Shown: positions 38,726 through 47,085 of the stretch, piece by piece
Position numbering within the stretch: the first letter of the stretch is position 1
Layout of the letters: the number at the start of each line of letters is the position of its first letter
Source: CBDCYS01 sp965226245
Lineage (GTDB): Bacteria; Acidobacteriota; Terriglobia; Bryobacterales; UBA6623
Length of the DNA stretch: 64,000 nt
Reading direction: 5' to 3'
NCBI GenBank assembly: GCA_965226245.1
Contig: CBDDCL010000015.1
Span: 5,456,001 to 5,520,000 of the forward strand
The notes under the pieces: model-generated
What the model was told of the DNA's origin: nothing
What the model saw: only the letters and a program-made list of their open reading frames with translations
Database searches by the model: none
Made by a program: the position numbers and the translations under genes

Positions 38726-39127
38726 ATGCGTTTGTATCGCGTCATCTTGCCCGTGCCGGACATTGAGCAAGCGGCTCAATTTTACGAGGGACTCTTCGGT
38801 ATCCACGGCATTCGCGTTTCCCCGGGAAGACACTATTTCGACTGCGAGGGCACGATCCTCGCCTGCTATGACCCGCGTGCCGATGGTGACGAGTCGGAAG
38901 CGCGCCCGAATCCCGGCCACCTTTATTTCGCGGTGGATGACCTCGAACAGATCTACCAGTTGGCGCAAACGGCCGGAGCGTCTTTGCCCAACGAGGAAAT
39001 TCCGGGAGTGGGCCGGCTCGGTGAGATCGCCACGCGTCCGTGGGGTGAACGAAGCTTTTACGCGGTAGACCCATTTGGCAACAAACTGTGTTTCGTGGAC
39101 CGGAGCAGCGTTTTTACTGGGGACTGA
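38726..39127 (+). CDS. VOC-superfamily (glyoxalase-like) protein
   Basis: This 133-aa single-domain vicinal-oxygen-chelate protein has RVILPVPDIEQAAQFYEGLFG at the start, HLYFAVDDLEQIYQLA in the middle (likely metal-ligand His near residue 72) and RSFYAVDPFGNKLCFV at the end. The first canonical metal ligand position is not a His, so metal dependence is uncertain. GGGAGTATCTC before the ATG at 38726 gives a reasonable ribosome-binding site. It follows the CoA transferase and may be co-transcribed with it. Confidence 0.88.
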   Translation: MRLYRVILPVPDIEQAAQFYEGLFGIHGIRVSPGRHYFDCEGTILACYDPRADGDESEARPNPGHLYFAVDDLEQIYQLAQTAGASLPNEEIPGVGRLGEIATRPWGERSFYAVDPFGNKLCFVDRSSVFTGD

Positions 39128-39159
39128 GCAGGACGGGGAGCCAGGCCGCGACATTCAGA

Positions 39160-39271
39160 AACAGAGCCGCGGGCGAGAGCCCGCGGTCCAAGCTTGCAAG
39201 TGCCCGAGCCTCACGTCAGGCGCTAAGGATATTACGAATCTCGCCCGCACCCTTGCGGGCGCGGCTCTGTT
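39160..39271. terminator. Candidate bidirectional terminator between convergent genes
   Basis: AACAGAGCCGCG (39160-39171) pairs with 39260-39271, and inside it CCGCGGGC-gaga-GCCCGCGG (39167-39186) forms a perfect 8-bp stem. The position, between a plus gene ending at 39127 and a minus frame ending at 39318, suits a terminator. No T-run is present. Confidence 0.35.
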
Positions 39272-39317
39272 GGTGCTGCGCTCAGTCGGTGCAGCGTTAA
39301 GCCGCTGACGGTATGTG

Positions 39318-39809
39318 TTAAGGCGCCTCGAAGACCTCCGTCTTCGGAAAGAACGCGAACCACCCAAACCAGTAAGCCAGGTGGCCGCCGAGCCGGGGCA
39401 AGCGCTCTTCGTCTGGCCCGACAAGGGCTTCTTCGGTGATCCGCCATGGGCGGTTTTGCTCGTCGGTGAGGGTGTCGCTCGCCTTGGATACTGAGAAGGT
39501 GTAACCGCCGCGTTCGTAGGCGCGCGTCTCTCCGATCAGCCCCCTGATCGCGACCTCGTTTCGAAGATCGGGAGGGAACTTCTCCTTGCCCGCCTGACTG
39601 CCTTCATTCTGGTTTGGTGTGCGCTCCTCTAGCAAGGCCAGACGAGCTTCCGTCGGCATTGCCAGCAGGAATTCGGCGGACATTTCCTCAAGCAGGGCGG
39701 GTTTCTTTTTCAGGACGGCCTGGGCAACTTCAAGGTTCAAGTCGTTGGCCAACTCGATCTTCCCGCTCCCCTTGCGTAGCTTGTCCAGCTCGCGTCGCGC
39801 ACATCCCAT
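39318..39809 (-). pseudogene. DUF3179-like C-terminal remnant
   Basis: The C-terminus RPWRITEEALVGPDEERLPR, then LAYWFGWFAFFPKTEVF, matches the end of DUF3179 proteins, but the family's about 200-residue N-terminal part is absent. The upstream residues (about 1-100, Glu/Lys/Leu-rich helical) are of unknown origin. The frame stays open to 39890 only through a palindromic repeat (GGCGGGCTTCCATCCGCC-type). A functional short protein is not excluded. Confidence 0.5.
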
Positions 39810-39900
39810 CCACCCAGGCGGGCTTCCATCCGCCGCAAGCGTGGACTTCCGTCCACGCCTCTGTCCGATCGTCTGAAGCTCTATCATCATTCATCAGCGA

Positions 39901-41256
39901 TCAGCCTGGCCCTGCGGGGAGCGCGAACTCGCGTCCCGCGACCCGGAAAGTGATTTGTTTCTCTGGTCCGTACTTTGCCTTCACATATGCCAGATAGCGA
40001 TTCCAGTAGTCGGGGTGAAGGACCCAATCCGGCCGCAAGCCCTCGTCCAATGGTCCCGACTCGATGATACAGGGGCTCGTACAAGCTCGGATCGAATCAG
40101 AAAAGCGAGCCTCGGTGGCGCGCAGCACCCCCGCGTTGTACGACTTGACGCTGTAGATGATGAGCGCCTGGTGGACGTAGCCCGCGAACGCGAGCAGCAG
40201 GGCCGCGATCACTGTTGTCCGAGCGAGGCGCCCGGGCCTGGTTCGGGCCGCGAGAACCACAACAATCGCCAGCAGCAACACCTGAGATCCATAGATCGCC
40301 CGGATTGCGTTGTACTCAAGGATCCAATAAAGGCCGGTCGAAAGAAAGCAAAGCGCCAGCAGCATCGGTCCGGTCCATCGCAGCGATCTCCATGACAGGT
40401 ACAGAACCAAGGCGAGCAGTGCGTATTGAGCAGTCGTGGCCGGTTCATTCACCTCGGCGGCGAAGAATTTCAATTCGAACAGCTCTTTCCATGCGAGCGT
40501 GGCTTTGTCGCTCACATGCTCCGCCGTCAAACCGGTTTTGTGAGCATAGGGGCCAAGGCTCAGTGCCGCCACCCAGCGGACGAGCAGCGTCATCCCAAGT
40601 GCGAATGCCCAGATGACAAGCGGACGAACCATCCGGCGAAGTGTCTCTTGGCGCTTACCGGGCTCCCTCAGCAGGCCGGCCAACCCGGGCGCCAAGCATA
40701 AGGCCAGCGAAGGCAGGACGAAAGTTTCATAGGTCATGAATGTCAGTGTGAGCAGGGCGGCTCTCGCGGGACCGCTGCGCGCCAAGAGGGCCAGGCCGAG
40801 AAGTAAGGGGCCAACAGCGTAGGGCATGCAAGTTGGCCAGTAGAGGATCTCGTAAGTGTTGGGGTAGAGGGCAAGAGCCGCCACGGCACTCACGTACAAC
40901 AGCGGGCGCGATGACTGTGTCTCGCCCGAACGCCAGTTCGGCAACTGCGACTCAAGCCACCTCGCAATCAACGCGATGCCGAGGGCGTGGCAAAAGAAGA
41001 AAAGATACATCGGCGCCCACGAGAATCCCAGCGCCTGTGAACGGAAAAGCGCCCACGCCAAAACACTCCACACTGGGACACGATTAAGCCAATAAACAAA
41101 CCGTTCCACATAGAGATTGTCGAGGGAGTGGGCGGCGGCCAAGTGACCGTAGTCGTCGGCCAAGAACGTGAAGTCGACGCGGAAGGTGAGGAACGCGAAG
41201 ATCGATGTGGCAGCGAGTGCCGCCGCTATCGGCATTCGCATCTCGGCAGCGTTCAT
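39901..41256 (-). CDS. Polytopic membrane protein of unknown function (GT-C-like)
   Basis: This 451-aa protein has about ten hydrophobic helices. After the first helix it carries DFTFLADDYGHL, which resembles the acidic loop of GT-C glycosyltransferase-like membrane proteins. A soluble C-terminal part (about 390-451) follows. It starts 20 bp after the preceding gene ends on the same strand, so the pair is probably an operon. The frame extends upstream to 41505, but the ATG at 41256 precedes the first helix and is preferred. Confidence 0.75.
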   Translation of the reverse strand: MNAAEMRMPIAAALAATSIFAFLTFRVDFTFLADDYGHLAAAHSLDNLYVERFVYWLNRVPVWSVLAWALFRSQALGFSWAPMYLFFFCHALGIALIARWLESQLPNWRSGETQSSRPLLYVSAVAALALYPNTYEILYWPTCMPYAVGPLLLGLALLARSGPARAALLTLTFMTYETFVLPSLALCLAPGLAGLLREPGKRQETLRRMVRPLVIWAFALGMTLLVRWVAALSLGPYAHKTGLTAEHVSDKATLAWKELFELKFFAAEVNEPATTAQYALLALVLYLSWRSLRWTGPMLLALCFLSTGLYWILEYNAIRAIYGSQVLLLAIVVVLAARTRPGRLARTTVIAALLLAFAGYVHQALIIYSVKSYNAGVLRATEARFSDSIRACTSPCIIESGPLDEGLRPDWVLHPDYWNRYLAYVKAKYGPEKQITFRVAGREFALPAGPG

Positions 41257-41275
41257 CGGGAAAGCCCTGAAAGGT

Positions 41276-43798
41276 CTATCGCGCCTCTCGGGCTCGCTGT
41301 TCATAGACTTCGCGGGCTTCGGCGAACTGCCCGAGCACATGTTTTCGCTCACGGTCGGAGCGCCAGCCGGGGTGCTGTTCGGCCTGGCGGGTGATCTCGT
41401 CGATCCAGCGGATGAAATACTCGGCGTCTTCCTTCGAGCGAATGGGCCGCTCCCCGCAATAGACGTAGACGGCGCTGGTTTCGGCGTGCAGATGAGTATC
41501 ATCAACAGGATGCACCGGCTTGCCGGTCGTAGCCCGCAGCGTAAACCAGCCGCTTTCGTCGACTTCCACTCGTTTGCGGACCCTTGCCTCGCGGCCGTTG
41601 GTTTGAACCGGAAATGACTCGATCACCTTGCCCTTGAAAATCAGTTCCAGCTTTTCAACTGGAAAGGCGCTCTCGAGGCTCGCGGCCACTTCAACCGACC
41701 CGCCTTCGCGAGGCAAGTGGATTTCGCCGCCAGGCATCTCGCCGTTGACTTCGAGTTGCACCAGCGGCCCGTTGGTAATGAAAGTTCGCCCGGCGCCGAT
41801 GGCGTCCACCCAGCGGCTCCACTCCAGCTTGTCACCAAGGTAGGAGTAGACACGGGCGGAACCGATCGCGGGCGTCCGGTGCAAGTTCGTGATCGAATCC
41901 TCGCCGCCCGAGAAGGTGATCTTGAAGCCGCAATTCAGGATGCGGTGCAGCACCTTCGAAGTGTACTTAGCGTACATCGCGCTCGTCATCACTTCGATGT
42001 AGTCCACCGTCCCCAGGGCGACGTCGACCGGGAATCCGCGGGCCCCGCCGTAGCCGCTCGTCTCGGGGTCCTGCGTGTAGGGATGAACGTAGCCGGTCAG
42101 AGCCCCCTGCTTTTTCCCGATGCGAAACATGTCCGTGTTGCTGGGGTAGAGGCTCTCGATTGCCGTGCCCTCGTATCCCGTCGTAAAGGGCGAAATCAAA
42201 TGCTTGGTGAGATTGATGAAGTTCACGTGGCCGTACCAAGGAGGCCGATATTCTTCCCCAAAAGAGATGATTCTCTCGGGCGTCGATCGCTTCTTGTCGT
42301 AAGGCCCCGTAAAGTACTGGTGGTCAAAGATGCGGTTGTCTTTGTTGGCGATTTTCTCGCCGACGACATCGAGGTCTTCGGCGGCCGCCATGAACAGCAG
42401 GTTTTCGGGCGTGTTGTGGAAGTTGCCGGCGTAGTTCATGTGCACGTGATCGCTGCCGCTATACCAGCCTTTTGCCTTCATGTTCGTCATGCGCTTGAGG
42501 TCGATTCGGACTTGGGTGAGCTGGCCGGCTCTGACGTCAACCTTCTTTTGAACGGGAAGCCGCTCGAAGCCCTTCATGGCTTCGAGCGAAACTTCTCCTT
42601 CGGGCACGTCAACCACGAAGTGGCCGCCGGTATGGAAGAAGTCGTAGTAAATCGCTCTCGCGGCCACGCGGTGATAGGCGTTCGCCGGAGTATAAGCTTT
42701 GCCGTCTGAAGCCCTGAGGTAGATGCGGGCTTCGGTTGGCCGGCTGGTATCGGCGTCGAACACCCGCACCGAGAGCGTCCCCATCGGACGCCGGTGGACG
42801 CGCCGCCGGATCTCGATCTTGCGCTCCTCGCCGCCAAAGGTCTTGAGCAGGCGAAGTTCCGAGAGCCCGTGCTCGTTGGCCACGTAGACGATCCATTCCC
42901 CATCGGGCGACCAGCGCGGCTCGAAGTGGTCCCAGTCGCCGAACGTCAACTGGTAGGGCTCGCCGCCGATCACCGGCAACACGTAGAGATTGTTGTACTG
43001 GCTGCCTCGGTGCGAACTATAGATAATGCGTTTGCCGTCAGGCGACCACTGGGGGCGAGTGCGGTAGAGGGTCTCTTCCCGCAAGATCTGCTTGGCTTTC
43101 GACATGGCGCCGGGCTCGATCGGAGCGCGCCAAATCGCGCCTGAGCCGAGCGAAATGTCACGGTTCGAGACCAGGATCATTTCCTTGCCGTCGGGCGAAA
43201 TGGTGGGCTGAATGTGAAGGTCAGTGGTTCCAAAGTAAAGCCGCTCGTTGCGGAACGCGTTGTCCGCGGTGAGCCGCAGCGGCGCCCCGGCGTCGCCGTT
43301 GTCGAGCGGCATCGCATAGAGGTTGTACCAGCCATCGGGATTGGTCGAAACGTAGAGGACACGGCTGCCATCGGGTGTCCATACCGGGTCGAGATGGACG
43401 TGCTTGCCTTCGGTCAGCGAGCTGCTCTCGCCGCTGGCGACGTTGAGCAGCCGCAGGTTGATGCTGTTGTAGTTGTCGTCGGCGGTGTAAACAATCCAGC
43501 GCCCGTCAGGTGACCACGCCGGCGAGGAATCGTAGGTCGAGTTAGCGGTCAGCTCGTAGGCGGCGTCTTGGCCGATCTTGATCTTCCAAATCGAACCCGA
43601 CATGCTGAAGGCGATCTCTTTCCCGTCCGGCGAAAAACTGGGACGCCAGGGCGTGCTGGCCGCGGGCGGCAGATAGAAGTTGTGCATGTAGTTGCCGCCG
43701 GTTCTGGCATTGGGGTAGGCGCTGCGCTGCCCGGCCGCGCTAGTGGGAAACAGCGTCGTCAGCAAGAAAAGCAAGCCCAGCAGGCGTCTTGGGTGCAT
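41276..43798 (-). CDS. TolB-type beta-propeller fused to CehA-like metallohydrolase
   Basis: The 840-aa product has a signal peptide (MHPRRLLGLLFLLTTLFPTS). A WD40-like/TolB propeller follows (about 25-320) with repeated SPDG-type blades (AWSPDGRWIVYTADD, PQWSPDGKRIIY, PRWSPDGEWIVY). A carboxypeptidase-like beta domain (about 330-430) comes next, then a PHP/CehA-type metallohydrolase (about 440-720) with SDHVHMNYAGNFHN. The exact hydrolase specificity is unknown. The ATG at 43798 has GGAGGA 7 nt upstream and is preferred to a TTG at 43813. The product is exported. Confidence 0.9.
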   Translation of the reverse strand: MHPRRLLGLLFLLTTLFPTSAAGQRSAYPNARTGGNYMHNFYLPPAASTPWRPSFSPDGKEIAFSMSGSIWKIKIGQDAAYELTANSTYDSSPAWSPDGRWIVYTADDNYNSINLRLLNVASGESSSLTEGKHVHLDPVWTPDGSRVLYVSTNPDGWYNLYAMPLDNGDAGAPLRLTADNAFRNERLYFGTTDLHIQPTISPDGKEMILVSNRDISLGSGAIWRAPIEPGAMSKAKQILREETLYRTRPQWSPDGKRIIYSSHRGSQYNNLYVLPVIGGEPYQLTFGDWDHFEPRWSPDGEWIVYVANEHGLSELRLLKTFGGEERKIEIRRRVHRRPMGTLSVRVFDADTSRPTEARIYLRASDGKAYTPANAYHRVAARAIYYDFFHTGGHFVVDVPEGEVSLEAMKGFERLPVQKKVDVRAGQLTQVRIDLKRMTNMKAKGWYSGSDHVHMNYAGNFHNTPENLLFMAAAEDLDVVGEKIANKDNRIFDHQYFTGPYDKKRSTPERIISFGEEYRPPWYGHVNFINLTKHLISPFTTGYEGTAIESLYPSNTDMFRIGKKQGALTGYVHPYTQDPETSGYGGARGFPVDVALGTVDYIEVMTSAMYAKYTSKVLHRILNCGFKITFSGGEDSITNLHRTPAIGSARVYSYLGDKLEWSRWVDAIGAGRTFITNGPLVQLEVNGEMPGGEIHLPREGGSVEVAASLESAFPVEKLELIFKGKVIESFPVQTNGREARVRKRVEVDESGWFTLRATTGKPVHPVDDTHLHAETSAVYVYCGERPIRSKEDAEYFIRWIDEITRQAEQHPGWRSDRERKHVLGQFAEAREVYEQRAREAR

Positions 43799-44243
43799 TA
43801 GCGAATCCTCCAAACCGACGCCAGTATAGCAACCGTGAACTTGGCGGGTGCAGGTTTACTTGGCTGCACCTGTTGTTCGGTAGGCGTGTGCGGGCGCCTT
43901 CCGGTATCCGAAAGCAAATAGACCCTTGATTCGCGCTTCGCTGGCGTGTACCTTGAAGCGGGACGATCCGGACCCTTGGCACGCCTCGCTGAGGCGTCGC
44001 GGCCGCCGCCGTCGTTGCGCCCGCACAGTTCCTGGAGCGGCCCCCCCTAGCCGGTCACAGCATGCTACTTGGTACGTCATCTGGAAATGGGTGGAAAGCC
44101 GCGGTCTCCCGGACCCCGTGGCGCTGCGCTGATACGAAAGATTCGCCTTATTGCCTGAATCCATCAGGCTCCAGCGGGTACAGCCGATAACAAGGTCAGG
44201 GTGTCTTGGGAAGACGCTGGGCTCCGCCGAGACGGGAGCTGGA
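43799..44243. other. Intergenic region between divergent genes, no gene seen
   Basis: This 445-bp region separates a minus-strand gene from a plus-strand gene and should carry both promoters. It contains GGTGCAG...CTGCACC (about 43847-43870), a small hairpin close to the minus-strand start. No convincing coding frame is seen. Confidence 0.4.
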
Positions 44244-45437
44244 GTGAACATTCTGAAAGAGAAAACCAAAATCCTGATCGTGGATGACCGGCTGGAGAGT
44301 CGCCTCATGCTGGAGAGCATTGTCGAGCGCCTGGACGCCACGGTCGTATCCGTGCAATCGGGCGAGGGCTCGCTGGCCGCGTTGGCTCGCGAGGAGTTCG
44401 CCGTCGTTCTTTTGGGCGCTGAGATGCCCGAGATGGACGGTTTCGAAGTCGCCGGCCAGATGCAGCGCAACAACGAAACCAAGAACACCCCAGTGATCTT
44501 GATCACCGCAACCGACCCCGACGACCGGCCCATGCTTCGGGGCTACGAGGCCGGCGCCGTCGATTTTCTCTATAAGCCCGTCAACCCCTACGTCCTTCGC
44601 GCCAAAGTCCAGGTTTTCCTGAAGCTTTATGAGCAGCGAAGCTGGCTGGAGGAGGAGAACCGAAGCATGGCGGCTGTCCAGCGGGAGCTGACCTCGAACA
44701 AGACCGGGGCGGAGCGCGGGGCCCAAGACGCCGAACCCGAAAGCCGGGGCGCCGAGCTGGGGGGCCGCAATCGCGAGCTGGACAGCTTTGCCTGCGCCGT
44801 GTCGCGCAACTTGACGCGGCCGCTGCTGTCAATCCTCGATTACCTGGAATTGCTGACCAGCTACAGCTCCGAAAATCTGGACCCCGACGCCGCGGGCTGG
44901 GTCGAATCCAGCTTGAGGCTGGGCAATCGGATGCGCAAGATAATCGCTGATCTGCAGGAGTACGCGGCGGTCGCCGCCAACGGCACTCCGCTGGAGCCGG
45001 CCAGTTGCGAGGATGCGCTGAGAGACGCTCTGAAGAGCCTCGACGCGGCGATCAAACAGAGCGGCGCCGTAGTGACGCACGACGCGCTTCCCGAGGTGCG
45101 CGGATCGGGCGAGCTGCTGAGCCGGCTGTTCCGGAATCTGATCTCGAATTCGATGAAGCACCGCGGCGAGGAACCTCCGCGTATTCACGTGGCGGGCGAG
45201 GAACGGCAGAGCGACTGGGTCCTGCGCGTCACCGACAACGGCCGCGGCATTCGCGAGGCCGATCTCGGCCGGGTCTTCGAGATGTCCCAGCGCGCCTCCG
45301 ATTCGACGGTCTCGGGCGGCATCGGCCTGGCGATCTGCCAGAAGATTGTCGCTGAGCACGGCGGCGAGATCTGGGTCGAATCCGAATTCGGCAGGGGCTC
45401 GGAGTTCTGTTTTACCCTGCCGGGCTTGAAGCAGTGA
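44244..45437 (+). CDS. Receiver/histidine-kinase-like hybrid lacking both phospho-acceptors
   Basis: This 397-aa cytoplasmic protein has an N-terminal receiver domain (about 5-125), a coiled coil, a HisKA-like helical hairpin (about 170-240) and a HATPase_c domain (about 275-390). In the receiver, the expected LLD(V/A)xMPEMDG reads LLGAEMPEMDG, so the phosphorylatable Asp is Gly. In the H-box, the expected SHDL reads SRNL, so the phosphorylatable His is Arg. The ATPase motifs look intact (NLISNSMKH, DNGRGI, GGIGLAI). The GTG at 44244 has GGGAGCTGGAG upstream. It converges with the CpaE-like gene. Confidence 0.85.
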   Translation: MNILKEKTKILIVDDRLESRLMLESIVERLDATVVSVQSGEGSLAALAREEFAVVLLGAEMPEMDGFEVAGQMQRNNETKNTPVILITATDPDDRPMLRGYEAGAVDFLYKPVNPYVLRAKVQVFLKLYEQRSWLEEENRSMAAVQRELTSNKTGAERGAQDAEPESRGAELGGRNRELDSFACAVSRNLTRPLLSILDYLELLTSYSSENLDPDAAGWVESSLRLGNRMRKIIADLQEYAAVAANGTPLEPASCEDALRDALKSLDAAIKQSGAVVTHDALPEVRGSGELLSRLFRNLISNSMKHRGEEPPRIHVAGEERQSDWVLRVTDNGRGIREADLGRVFEMSQRASDSTVSGGIGLAICQKIVAEHGGEIWVESEFGRGSEFCFTLPGLKQ

Positions 45438-45483
45438 CCGCGAGCCTTCCGCCGGCGCGGCGGCCGCGAGACGCTCCCGCGGG

Positions 45484-46680
45484 CTAATGGCGGGCACGCG
45501 AAAGCGCCGCCCGCAGCGGCCCATCGAGGCCCGCCAGCTGGAGCCATTTCCACGGGCCGGAAAGATTCGGCGCCTTGTGGACGCCGAGCAGACCGCCGAC
45601 AAAGTCCCGGCTCTGGCGTCCTAGCGCCGACCGCGGCGAAGAGGCGCCGCCGTTCATGATCGCCTCGTTCACGGCGGCCGGATCGCTGCTGAAGACGAAC
45701 GCCGGGGGGATTCCGGTCGCTTTGGTCACGGCTTCGGTGCGAAGCTCGTTCGAGCGGCCCGTCTTGTTGAGCGCCAGGCGAATTTTATCCGCCTCCACTC
45801 CGTAATGCTGAAGATCCTCCAGCCGGTTCTTGGTCAGATGAACCGAGATCAGCTCAGGCGTGGAAACCAGAACAACGACGTCCGCCGCCGCCAAGATCCT
45901 GCCGTGGTAAGGCTCCAACGGGACCGGCAGGTCGGCCACGGCCACCGGATACAGCTGCGTCAGGAGCCGAAGCAGGGAAGGGATCCCCTCGCACGCGGCG
46001 GCCGCCGGCCTCTGGCCCCGCGGCGGAGCCGTCAGCACGTCGAAGCCGCGGGTCGCGGTGACGATCTGTTTCCAGACATCCTCGAGATGGGCGGCCGCCT
46101 CCAGCGCATCGGCCAGTCCGCGCACCGGATCGAGCCGCATCCGAAACGCAAGCGCGCTGGAGTGCAGGTCCAGATCGAGCAGCACGCTCCTGCGGCCGGT
46201 CAGCTCCGTAATCGCCGTCGCCGCCTCCAGCGCCAGAGTCGTCGCGCCGTCGCCTGCTTGCGCCGGGACGAAACAGACGCTCTGGCCGTACGAGGTTTGG
46301 ATCTCGGCGTCCAGGCAGCGAATGATCTGACTGGCATGCAGCGGCGGAGTGATTAGTTCGCGAACGCCGGCGTCGGCCACGCCGCGGAGAAGGTCCTCGG
46401 AGGATTCAGCCGCCGCGGCCATGACCTTCATGCCCGGATCGAGCCTCCTGATGTCGCCGATCAGCGAGAGCGCCTGCTCGCGGTCCGAGAGAGCGACGAT
46501 CACGGCCGTGATGGGATGATCCGCCGGGGCGAGAAGATCTTTCAGGGCTTCGCCCGCGGGATAGTTCGTCTCCAGGCGAACTTCGCGGACGACCGCAGTC
46601 TCGGCCAGGGCGGTCAGGATGGACCGCGCCAATTCCTGATCTGGAGAAACAACTAATATGTCTTGTGCCGTTTTTGACAT
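45484..46680 (-). CDS. CpaE/TadZ-like receiver-ParA ATPase
   Basis: This 398-aa protein has a receiver-like N-terminus (about 5-125) and a MinD/ParA-type ATPase domain (about 130-370). The Walker A site is deviant, AQAGDGATTLALEAA, without the conserved lysines, as is common in TadZ/CpaE. LLDLDLHSSALAF follows. TadZ/CpaE proteins place type IVc (Flp/Tad) pilus machinery at a pole, but no tad or cpa genes are in the window. The start at 46680 is the ATG after GGTGAGTT. It ends 46 bp from the convergent hybrid-kinase gene. Confidence 0.85.
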   Translation of the reverse strand: MSKTAQDILVVSPDQELARSILTALAETAVVREVRLETNYPAGEALKDLLAPADHPITAVIVALSDREQALSLIGDIRRLDPGMKVMAAAAESSEDLLRGVADAGVRELITPPLHASQIIRCLDAEIQTSYGQSVCFVPAQAGDGATTLALEAATAITELTGRRSVLLDLDLHSSALAFRMRLDPVRGLADALEAAAHLEDVWKQIVTATRGFDVLTAPPRGQRPAAAACEGIPSLLRLLTQLYPVAVADLPVPLEPYHGRILAAADVVVLVSTPELISVHLTKNRLEDLQHYGVEADKIRLALNKTGRSNELRTEAVTKATGIPPAFVFSSDPAAVNEAIMNGGASSPRSALGRQSRDFVGGLLGVHKAPNLSGPWKWLQLAGLDGPLRAALSRARH

Positions 46681-46887
46681 AACTCACCCGCGCCGACGGA
46701 CCGCGGAGGCCTGCGCGGGCTCCGATCGAGATCGACTCCCTCGTAGTTACAGATCGGCTGAAAGAGCCGATCGGCTCATAACGAAACGGCAAAGAAACGA
46801 GGACGGAGCGACTCGCCAGACAAGACCCCCGGGCGCGGGTTCACCTTTCAAAGCGCCCAAGGGAGTGTCCATGGGCCTTCGGCCAAT

Positions 46888-46934
46888 CGGAGCCGCGCGC
46901 GTGAGCAAGCGGTTGCCTCTACCGACTGATCCGC
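46888..46934 (-). repeat. Dispersed intergenic repeat, inverted copy
   Basis: This is the reverse complement of the core at 6874-6914: AACCGCTTGCTCACGCGCGC preceded by GATCCGC. It lies in a 405-bp gap (46681-47085) upstream of the ceramidase-like gene, with no gene. Confidence 0.6.
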
Positions 46935-47085
46935 TCCCATCAAACTTCCGGCCCACCCAAAAAGATGAAAACCCGTGGGTTTTCGACCGACCGAACATGT
47001 TTTTCGCGCCGCACGATCCGGTGGTTCGTTGCTCGTGCCGGGCCGAGTTGGATAACGTAGACTCGGTGGCATCAGGAGGGCTCGA

